A DNA stretch of 5,789 nt from Bacillota bacterium (GTDB taxonomy: Bacteria; Bacillota; Clostridia; Clostridiales; Clostridiaceae), in contig JAEXSY010000519.1 in assembly GCA_023440105.1 (NCBI GenBank), forward strand, positions 1-5,789, written 5' to 3'. This document shows positions 1-5,267 of the stretch, one piece after another. Positions within the stretch are counted from its first letter, which is position 1, and every line of letters starts with the position of its first letter. A program made the position numbers and the translations under genes. The notes below the pieces were generated by a model. That model did not search any database. It was given only the letters and a program-made list of their open reading frames with translations, and was not told the DNA's origin.

Positions 1-256
1 GTAGTACGTAGTCCATTCCTTCGCAAGCCTCCATACAGACATCAAGGTCCCTTATATCTCCCTCAACAAACTGGAAATTAGGATTATTAATGAATAAGTC
101 AATATTTTCTCTCTTACCTGTGGAGAAGTTGTCCAATGCTCTTACCTGGTACCCTAAGGCTAATATAGCCTCTACTAGGTTTGAACCAATAAACCCTGCA
201 GCACCAGTAACTAGAAATTTACTTCCATCTGGAAAAGAAATATTTTTATATCCCAT
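1..256 (-). CDS. UDP-N-acetylhexosamine 4-epimerase (WbpP/TviC type), N-terminal part (3' end outside window)
   Basis: The first 85 codons of an extended SDR epimerase are present, and the frame runs off the window start. Translation from the ATG at 256 gives a short lead (MGYKNISFPDG), then the NAD-binding GAAGFIGSN (residues 18-26). LDNFSTGKREN (44-54) follows, whose Asp45 is placed to bind the NAD ribose. EGDIRDL (69-75) is the usual motif whose Asp contacts adenine. The NFSTG form and the FP-containing N-terminus resemble the WbpP/TviC group acting on UDP-HexNAc. The catalytic Ser/Tyr/Lys set is beyond the window. Family knowledge: these enzymes interconvert UDP-GlcNAc and UDP-GalNAc, or the matching uronic acids. 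Following directly on a WbpO/TviB-type dehydrogenase reproduces the known pairing that makes UDP-GalNAcA. A UDP-glucose 4-epimerase (GalE) or a UDP-uronate epimerase is less likely. Confidence 0.88.
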   Translation of the reverse strand, partial: MGYKNISFPDGSKFLVTGAAGFIGSNLVEAILALGYQVRALDNFSTGKRENIDLFINNPNFQFVEGDIRDLDVCMEACEGMDYVL

Positions 257-257
257 A

Positions 258-1616
258 TTATAACCTCCAGTACAGGTAGCAGGACTTCTCAGCTTCTTTT
301 CTATCAAACATTCCCTTTACATCAATGAGAACACATTTATTTTCAGAAGAACTTCCAGCTTCACCTGCTTCATCTACATTAGCATTGCTAGAGGAGAATA
401 ATTTCTGTATATCATTAAGAGTAATATCCTTGAACTCATCGTGAGCTACGGCAAAGATAACGGCATCTATATCCTTTAATTCTTCAAAGGTGCAGGGATG
501 AATTCTGTATTCATGCCACAGCTCTTCCTTGCTAGCCACTGGGTCTACAACCTTCACTTCAATGCCATATTGCTCTAGCTCATTTATAATATCAATTACC
601 TTGGTATTTCTCACATCAGGGCAGTTTTCTTTAAAGGTAACACCAAAAATAGCAACCTTAGCTCCATTAATCTGCTTATTTGCACTTATCATCTTCTTCA
701 CAGTGCTTTCTGCTACATATTTACCCATATCATCATTAATCTTTCTTCCAGAAAGAATAATCTGGGAATGATAACCGAGCTCTTCAGCCTTGTATGTAAG
801 ATAGTATGGATCTACTCCTATACAGTGTCCTCCTACTAAACCAGGGGTAAAGTTAAGGAAGTTCCATTTTGTACCTGCAGCCTTGAGCACAGCATTAGTA
901 TCTATATTTATTTTATTGAAAATAATAGACAGCTCGTTCATGAAAGCTATGTTAATATCTCTTTGAGCATTTTCAATTACCTTAGCTGCTTCAGCTACCT
1001 TTATGCTTTCTGCTCTATGAACTCCAGCATCAACCACCAGCTCGTACACCTTTGCTACTGTGTCTAGAGTTTCTTCATCCATTCCTGATACAATCTTTAC
1101 TATAGTTTCTAGTCTATGAACCTTATCACCAGGATTAATACGCTCTGGGGAGTATCCAACCTTAAAATCAATGCCGCATTTTAACCCAGACTCTTTTTCA
1201 AGTATCGGTACACAGATATCCTCTGTAACTCCAGGATATACTGTGGATTCATATACAACTATAGAGCCTTTAGTCAAGTTTCTACCCAAGGTCCTGCTGG
1301 CTGACTCCACAGGCCTGAGGTCTGGAGTATGGTCTTTATTTACTGGTGTTGGAACTGCTACTATATGGAATTTTGCCTCTCTTAATTTTGCTTCATCAGA
1401 AGTAAATTCTACCTCTGTATTTTTTATGGCTGAATTCCCAACTTCCTTTGTAGGGTCTATTCCTGATTTATAAAGTTCAATCTTTTCTTTATTTACATCA
1501 AAACCTAAAACTTTTACTTTATTAGCAAAGGCTACTGCTATTGGCATGCCTACATAACCTAGTCCAACTAATGATATCTTCTCTTGTTTATTTACAATTC
1601 TCTCATATAAGTTCAT
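258..1616 (-). CDS. UDP-N-acetylhexosamine 6-dehydrogenase (WbpO/TviB type)
   Basis: This 452-residue enzyme of the UDP-glucose/GDP-mannose dehydrogenase family oxidises C6 of a UDP-HexNAc to the uronic acid with two NAD+. In order: the NAD-binding GLGYVG (residues 18-23) with Asp40 at the end of the second strand; ESTVYPGVTE (123-132); SPERINPGD (156-164), a form typical of WbpO/TviB rather than WecC or UDP-glucose dehydrogenase; Lys212 and Asn216 in AAKVIEN; and catalytic Cys265 in GGHCIGVDPYYL. The C-terminal UDP-binding domain holds FKENCPDVRN (328-337). All expected catalytic residues are present. WbpO oxidises UDP-GalNAc and TviB oxidises UDP-GlcNAc; together with the 4-epimerase that follows, either route ends at UDP-GalNAcA. 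A low-complexity stretch of 19 residues (408-426) interrupts the last domain. The start at 1616 is chosen by ribosome-site spacing; starting at 1622 adds two residues. Confidence 0.93.
   Translation of the reverse strand: MNLYERIVNKQEKISLVGLGYVGMPIAVAFANKVKVLGFDVNKEKIELYKSGIDPTKEVGNSAIKNTEVEFTSDEAKLREAKFHIVAVPTPVNKDHTPDLRPVESASRTLGRNLTKGSIVVYESTVYPGVTEDICVPILEKESGLKCGIDFKVGYSPERINPGDKVHRLETIVKIVSGMDEETLDTVAKVYELVVDAGVHRAESIKVAEAAKVIENAQRDINIAFMNELSIIFNKINIDTNAVLKAAGTKWNFLNFTPGLVGGHCIGVDPYYLTYKAEELGYHSQIILSGRKINDDMGKYVAESTVKKMISANKQINGAKVAIFGVTFKENCPDVRNTKVIDIINELEQYGIEVKVVDPVASKEELWHEYRIHPCTFEELKDIDAVIFAVAHDEFKDITLNDIQKLFSSSNANVDEAGEAGSSSENKCVLIDVKGMFDRKEAEKSCYLYWRL
264..268 (-). promoter_or_regulatory. 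Ribosome binding site of the epimerase, inside the dehydrogenase 3' end
   Basis: GGAGG lies 7 bases before the ATG at 256 and overlaps the last codons (Trp-Arg) of the dehydrogenase. The dehydrogenase stop (260-258) and the epimerase ATG are separated by one base, so ribosomes finishing one gene can restart on the next. It also supports placing the epimerase start here. Confidence 0.75.
339..395 (-). repeat. Low-complexity insertion in the dehydrogenase C-terminal domain, with a 9-bp imperfect tandem repeat
   Basis: Nineteen residues rich in Ser, Asn, Ala, Gly and Glu (SSSNANVDEAGEAGSSSEN) sit between the helix ending QKLF and the conserved strand CVLIDVKGMFD. Inside, GAAGCAGGT and GAAGCTGGA (371-354) form an adjacent repeat matching at seven of nine bases and encoding EAG twice. 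Ser-Ser-Ser appears on both flanks. From memory of the family, relatives pass almost directly from this helix to the strand, so the stretch looks like an expansion forming a surface loop. The reading frame is kept. Confidence 0.6.
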
Positions 1617-1618
1617 AA

Positions 1619-2749
1619 TCATAATCTCCCACTAGTAATATTATTTGTATATAATAATTGCGAATTAATTTTATTTATTTCTTCAATATAGGCATTGATG
1701 ACTATCTTCCTGTCAAAATCTTTTTCCATCTTTTTTCTAGCCTCTAAGCCCATAGATTGTTTTTTTTCATAGGGCAAGTTTATGAATTTTATAATAGCTT
1801 CTTTTAATGAATCAGAATCCTTAGCCTCAAAGCCTAATCCAGTAATATCTTCATCAAAGGTTTCTAGGCACCCAGGTACTCTTGATGCTAATACAGGTCT
1901 CCCGGAGGAAGCAGATTCAAGTAATGCATTAGAAAGGCCTTCATGATAAGAAGGTAGTATTACAGCATTGGACTTTTTTATGAAAGAATGAACATCTTTC
2001 TGCTGTCCGTAATATTTAATAATCCCTTTCTCTTCGTACTGCTTCAGTATTTCTTCGTATTCCTCTTCGATTTCACCTACTAGCTGAAATTCTATCGTTG
2101 GATATATATCCTTAACCTTCTTAGCAGCTTCTAGGAGCTCATCGATTCCTTTATCTCTCATAATTCTTCCTATAAATAAGAATCTATGGACACTAGCCTT
2201 TTCCGGATATTCTTCAAATTTATGCTCCATAAGATTAACTCCAGATCCAGGAATCAACCTTACCTCTTCACTTACAATACCTTCCCTTACGAACTTTTTA
2301 AGGTTGGCTTTATTTTGAAAGAAAACACAGCTTGCCTTACTAATTCCCTGCTTGTATAAGCCTAATATAATCTTCTTCAAAAGCCCCTGATTCTCTATAG
2401 CAGTACCAAGACCAGTTATATTTACCAAATAAGGTGTTTTGGTAATTCTACAGATAATACCTCCATAAATATTGGGTTTTATTGTATAGGTAATCACCAC
2501 TTCTGGCTTTAGATTTTTTATTAGTGTGAAGTAATTTTTTAAAAGGATAAAATCTTTAATAGGATTTATCCCTCTTCTATCGATATCAGTATCGATGAAC
2601 TTACAGCCTAGATTTATTAAAGGTTCTATCAGTTCCCCTTTGGGTAGGGATATGTAAACTTCATTGCCTTGATTAATAAGCTCAAGCAGTAGTTCTTTTC
2701 TAAAGTTATATAAGCCTACATGGTTATTAGCTAATATAAGAATCTTCAT
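1619..2749 (-). CDS. GT4-family glycosyltransferase (PglA-like)
   Basis: This 376-residue GT-B fold retaining glycosyltransferase has two Rossmann-like halves. The N-terminal acceptor half contains LANNHVGLYNFRKEL (residues 6-20), TYTIKPNIYGG (87-97) and NITGLGTA (110-117), features of the PglA/CapM-like subgroup. The C-terminal donor half contains FIGRIMRDKG (192-201), with Arg195 and Lys200 as likely diphosphate contacts, and the EX7E motif E270-E278 in YHEGLSNALLE. No membrane segment or signal peptide is seen, so it probably acts at the inner face of the membrane. In Campylobacter, PglA adds GalNAc to Und-PP-diNAcBac. Coming straight after the priming transferase and acetyltransferase, this enzyme probably adds the second sugar, GalNAc or GalNAcA. 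Donor and linkage are not readable from sequence. AGGAG at 2764-2760 lies 10 bases before the ATG, and the gap to the upstream gene is only 3 bp. Confidence 0.9.
   Translation of the reverse strand: MKILILANNHVGLYNFRKELLLELINQGNEVYISLPKGELIEPLINLGCKFIDTDIDRRGINPIKDFILLKNYFTLIKNLKPEVVITYTIKPNIYGGIICRITKTPYLVNITGLGTAIENQGLLKKIILGLYKQGISKASCVFFQNKANLKKFVREGIVSEEVRLIPGSGVNLMEHKFEEYPEKASVHRFLFIGRIMRDKGIDELLEAAKKVKDIYPTIEFQLVGEIEEEYEEILKQYEEKGIIKYYGQQKDVHSFIKKSNAVILPSYHEGLSNALLESASSGRPVLASRVPGCLETFDEDITGLGFEAKDSDSLKEAIIKFINLPYEKKQSMGLEARKKMEKDFDRKIVINAYIEEINKINSQLLYTNNITSGRL
1626..1630 (-). promoter_or_regulatory. Ribosome binding site that chooses between two dehydrogenase starts
   Basis: GGGAG is followed by ATTATGATTATG. 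The first ATG (1622) is only 3 bases away and would overlap the glycosyltransferase stop as ATGA. The second ATG (1616) is 9 bases away, within the normal range for low-GC Gram-positives. The second start is therefore preferred, though the difference is just two residues. Confidence 0.6.
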
Positions 2750-2752
2750 AGC

Positions 2753-3370
2753 TTATACTCTCCTTGCTGGAACTCCGATGTAAGTACCAGTTTTATCTAT
2801 GTTTTTAATTACCACAGACCCTGCACCTATTACGCAATCCCTTGTTATGTTTAGGTTATTACTCACTACGCTTCCAATACCTAGCCATGAGTTACTGCCA
2901 ATCTTCACATTACCAGCGGTATGTGCTCCAGGAGATATATGAACATAATCCCCAAAAAGGTTGTCATGGTCCACAGTCGCTCCTGTATTAATAATGCAGC
3001 CTTTACCAATGGTTGTACTGCTGTTTATCACAGCTCCTGCCATAACTACTGTTCCAGCTCCAACTTCCACCATTGACCCAAGAGCCGTATCAGGATGAAT
3101 TAATACTGGTATAGAAGCTCCCTTAGCCTCCAGCTCTTTCTGCATCCTTCTCCTGATTTCATTATTTCCCACTGCAATAAATATTTCCCAGTCTTTTATA
3201 TAGTTAAGAGCTTCCTTTGAGCTACCTATAACTTTTAAACCTATGGACTCTCTCAAAGCATCATTATCATCAAGGAAAGCTATATTCTCCCATATATTAA
3301 GCTTTACAGCTATATCAGCTACTACCCTGCCATGGCCACTGGCTCCTATTATCAATAATCCTTTTTTCAT
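2753..3370 (-). CDS. pglD: PglD-type sugar O/N-acyltransferase (left-handed beta-helix; NeuD/PglD family)
   Basis: This 205-residue protein has the two-domain build of PglD. An N-terminal nucleotide-sugar-binding Rossmann-like domain carries GASGHGRVVADI (residues 9-20). A C-terminal hexapeptide-repeat beta-helix runs from about residue 95 to 200. His135 in DHDN matches the catalytic base of PglD, and His144 (YVHI) sits nine residues later, as does the acetyl-CoA-contacting histidine of PglD. Family knowledge: PglD acetylates the 4-amino group of the UDP-amino-sugar with acetyl-CoA, giving UDP-diNAcBac, and works as a trimer. NeuD-type O-acetyltransferases look similar, but no sialic acid genes are visible. 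The adjoining aminotransferase favours PglD. The ATG shares four bases (ATGA) with the stop of the sugar-transferase gene. AGGTG at 3382-3378, 7 bases upstream, is a moderate ribosome site, so expression probably relies on coupling. Confidence 0.92.
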   Translation of the reverse strand: MKKGLLIIGASGHGRVVADIAVKLNIWENIAFLDDNDALRESIGLKVIGSSKEALNYIKDWEIFIAVGNNEIRRRMQKELEAKGASIPVLIHPDTALGSMVEVGAGTVVMAGAVINSSTTIGKGCIINTGATVDHDNLFGDYVHISPGAHTAGNVKIGSNSWLGIGSVVSNNLNITRDCVIGAGSVVIKNIDKTGTYIGVPARRV

Positions 3371-4038
3371 GATTTGACACCTTCTGAGGGAGTTCCTTTA
3401 AATGGCTCCATGGTAGCTGAATTATCTGAGCTGATTCCTTCTCTTACAAATACCTTTTGTATGGTTATAAGGATTATTTTCCAGTCTAAACAGAAGCTAA
3501 TCTCCTCTACATACTGAAGATCCAGATTAAATTTATCCTCCCAGCTTATAGCGTTTCTTCCCCTTATCTGAGCTAGTCCAGAAAGTCCCGGTCTCACATC
3601 ATGCCTGCGCTTCTGCTTATCGTTATAAAGGGATAAATATTCTGTAAGGAGCGGCCTAGGACCAACAATACTCATATCTCCTTTAAGTATGTTAAATAGC
3701 TCTGGCAGTTCATCAAGACTAGTACTGCGAATCAGTCTTCCGAATCTAGTGAGCCTTACATCATCAGGGAGCAATTCTCCTTTATCATTTCTCATATCCT
3801 TCATTGTTCTAAATTTATATAAAGTAAATATCTTTCCCTCAAGACCTGGTCTTTCTTGTTTAAATATAATTGGGCTACCAAGCTTAATTCTTACTAAAAC
3901 TGCCACAAGAAGCAGTATTGGACTAAAAACTATAATTGCCACTACAGATAATAAAAAGTCCATGGGTCTCTTAAGAATATCTCTGTATATTTTTTTATCT
4001 CTTTTATACTGCGGCCTTATTTGATTTTGAGCACTCAT
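3367..4038 (-). CDS. pglC: PglC-type monotopic phosphoglycosyl transferase (priming sugar transferase)
   Basis: This 223-residue protein belongs to the bacterial sugar transferase family. It would move phospho-sugar from a UDP-sugar to undecaprenyl phosphate on the cytoplasmic side of the membrane, starting lipid-linked glycan assembly. A hydrophobic helix spans about residues 26-50, with Ser39-Pro40 inside it. That corresponds to the Ser-Pro kink of the re-entrant helix in Campylobacter PglC. The catalytic Asp-Glu pair is D109-E110 (in SLDELPEL), 70 residues after the Ser, the same spacing as in PglC. KFRTM (75-79), GPRP (126-129) and RPGLSG (149-154) are also present. It is a short, single-domain form without the extra membrane helices of WbaP-type enzymes. 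A basic N-terminal stretch of about 14 residues precedes the part that matches PglC. The preferred substrate is probably UDP-diNAcBac, inferred from the neighbours. Other UDP-sugars cannot be excluded from sequence alone. Confidence 0.92.
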   Translation of the reverse strand: MSAQNQIRPQYKRDKKIYRDILKRPMDFLLSVVAIIVFSPILLLVAVLVRIKLGSPIIFKQERPGLEGKIFTLYKFRTMKDMRNDKGELLPDDVRLTRFGRLIRSTSLDELPELFNILKGDMSIVGPRPLLTEYLSLYNDKQKRRHDVRPGLSGLAQIRGRNAISWEDKFNLDLQYVEEISFCLDWKIILITIQKVFVREGISSDNSATMEPFKGTPSEGVKS

Positions 4039-5158
4039 TCCATAACTCCTTAACTATTCCACAGACTCTATATAAATCTGCATCAGTCATTTTAGAATCA
4101 CTTGGAAGGCATAATCCCCTGCTAAAAAGATCCTCTGATACACTATTGACTTCCATTGTGGTTATGAAGTCATGGTCAGCAAATACAGGCTGAAGGTGCA
4201 TAGGCTTCCAAATAGGTCTTGACTCTATATTCTCTGCTTCCAAGGCCATAATTATATCAATAGGCTTAACCCTGCCATTTAATGTGATACTAGTTAGCCA
4301 GCAATTGGGCTCATTCCATTCATTGATAGGCATCATATCAAAGCCTTCCAGACTACCTAGCTCTCTCTTATAGAAATCATAAATATATCTTTTCTTGGCT
4401 ACTCTCTGATCTAAAACCTTAAGCTGTCCTCTGCCAATACCTGCTGACACATTGCTCATTCTATAATTGAAGCCTATCTCACTGTGCTCATAATGCCTTG
4501 CTTTATCTCTTGATTGAGTTGCCCAGAACCTTACCTTTTCGATCATTTCATCATTATTAGAAACTAACATTCCTCCACCGGAGGTTGTTATTATTTTATT
4601 TCCATTAAAGGAAAATACCCCAAAGTCTCCAAAGGTTCCTGTATGCCTTCCTTTATAGAAAGTACCTAGTGATTCTGCTGCATCTTCTATAATAGGAGTA
4701 TTATACCTCCTGCATATCTCAACTAAATTATCCATATCAGCAGAGAGCCCATAAAGATGAACAACTAATACAGCCTTAACACTTGGATACTTCAAAAAAG
4801 CCTTTTCCAGAGCCTCAGGACTCATATTCCAGGTTTCATAATCGCTATCTATAAATACTGGGGTAGCATTTTGATATATGATTGGATTTGCTGTTGCTGA
4901 GAAGGTCAAGGTAGGACAGAAAACTATATCTCCCTCTCCAACTCCTACAGCTTTTAAAGCCATATGTATTGCTGCTGTTCCAGAGCTTAAGGCTGCAGCA
5001 TTTCTTATACCTACCTTTCCTGCAAGCTCTTTTTCGAAATTATCCACGTTCTCCCCTAGGGGTGCAATCCAATTGGTATCAAAGGCCTCCCGAACGAACT
5101 CTCTCTCATACCCTTCATCACTCATATGTGGTGATGAAAGGTATATTTTTTCAGCCAT
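4004..5158 (-). CDS. pglE: PglE-type PLP-dependent nucleotide-sugar 4-aminotransferase (DegT/DnrJ/EryC1 family)
   Basis: This is a full-length 384-residue member of the DegT/DnrJ/EryC1/StrS aminotransferase family, fold type I. The phosphate-binding SSGTAA motif is at residues 58-63. Asp159 in IEDAAES is placed to bind the pyridine nitrogen of PLP. Lys188 in SFNGNK is the predicted Schiff-base lysine, and GFNYRMSN (229-236) is the usual substrate-side motif. Family knowledge: PglE transfers an amino group from glutamate to the 4-keto carbon of UDP-4-keto-6-deoxy-GlcNAc, making the substrate of PglD. Having a PglF-like dehydratase upstream and PglC- and PglD-like genes downstream makes this the most likely role. 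A related 4-amino-sugar pathway (FucNAc4N or PseC-like) is the alternative. The start is well supported by AAGGGAG at 5173-5167, 8 bases ahead of the ATG. The 3' end overlaps the next gene by 35 bases. Confidence 0.92.
   Translation of the reverse strand: MAEKIYLSSPHMSDEGYEREFVREAFDTNWIAPLGENVDNFEKELAGKVGIRNAAALSSGTAAIHMALKAVGVGEGDIVFCPTLTFSATANPIIYQNATPVFIDSDYETWNMSPEALEKAFLKYPSVKAVLVVHLYGLSADMDNLVEICRRYNTPIIEDAAESLGTFYKGRHTGTFGDFGVFSFNGNKIITTSGGGMLVSNNDEMIEKVRFWATQSRDKARHYEHSEIGFNYRMSNVSAGIGRGQLKVLDQRVAKKRYIYDFYKRELGSLEGFDMMPINEWNEPNCWLTSITLNGRVKPIDIIMALEAENIESRPIWKPMHLQPVFADHDFITTMEVNSVSEDLFSRGLCLPSDSKMTDADLYRVCGIVKELWNECSKSNKAAV
4046..4051 (-). promoter_or_regulatory. Ribosome binding site that fixes the sugar-transferase start inside the aminotransferase gene
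   Basis: AAGGAG lies 7 bases before the ATG at 4038, inside the final codons of the aminotransferase. It supports a real 35-bp overlap rather than a later start. No other ATG, GTG or TTG occurs in frame until the internal methionine 26, which would remove conserved sequence at the start of the membrane helix. Confidence 0.75.
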
Positions 5159-5237
5159 AGTATTAACTCCCTTCTACGAATAAATCTAAACATAATTTGA
5201 AATAATGCCTTGTTAGTTATCAAAGGTGTCCTATCTC

Positions 5238-5266
5238 TTAATAGTCAGTTAATAATATAAAGTCAA
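5238..5266 (-). promoter_or_regulatory. Possible sigma-A promoter between the dehydratase and aminotransferase genes
   Basis: On the minus strand, TTGACT (5266-5261, five of six matches to the -35 consensus) is followed by a 17-bp spacer and TATTAA (5243-5238, four of six matches to the -10 consensus). It lies in the only sizeable intergenic gap, 109 bp, starting just after the dehydratase stop codon. Initiation would fall near 5231 and give a leader of about 70 bases before the aminotransferase ATG. The gap is very AT-rich, so a chance match is plausible. No terminator hairpin is visible there, so read-through from upstream is also expected. Confidence 0.3.
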
Positions 5267-5267
5267 G

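Noticed and set aside
529..771. Plus-strand open frame of 80 codons
   Set aside because: It is antisense to conserved dehydrogenase sequence, has no recognisable domain, and its composition follows from the opposite strand's codons.
1171..1473. Plus-strand open frame of 100 codons
   Set aside because: It lies fully inside the NAD-binding part of the dehydrogenase on the other strand; no family resemblance was recognised.
2753..3370. NeuD-type sialic acid O-acetyltransferase as the main reading of the acyltransferase
   Set aside because: The fold and motifs are shared, but no NeuA/NeuB-like genes are present, whereas PglE- and PglC-like genes directly precede it.
3689..4024. Plus-strand open frame of 111 codons with Ser/Leu-rich, hydrophobic stretches
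   Set aside because: The apparent membrane character mirrors the opposite-strand membrane helix and catalytic region of the sugar transferase; it is a shadow frame.
4878..5183. Two plus-strand open frames (4878-5183 and 4969-5160)
   Set aside because: Both are antisense to the conserved N-terminal part of the aminotransferase and show no domain of their own.
5159..5267. Rho-independent terminator, riboswitch or small RNA in the spacer
   Set aside because: Only a weak 4-bp CCTT/AAGG pairing is visible, with no stable GC-rich stem and U-tract; nothing resembles a known leader RNA.
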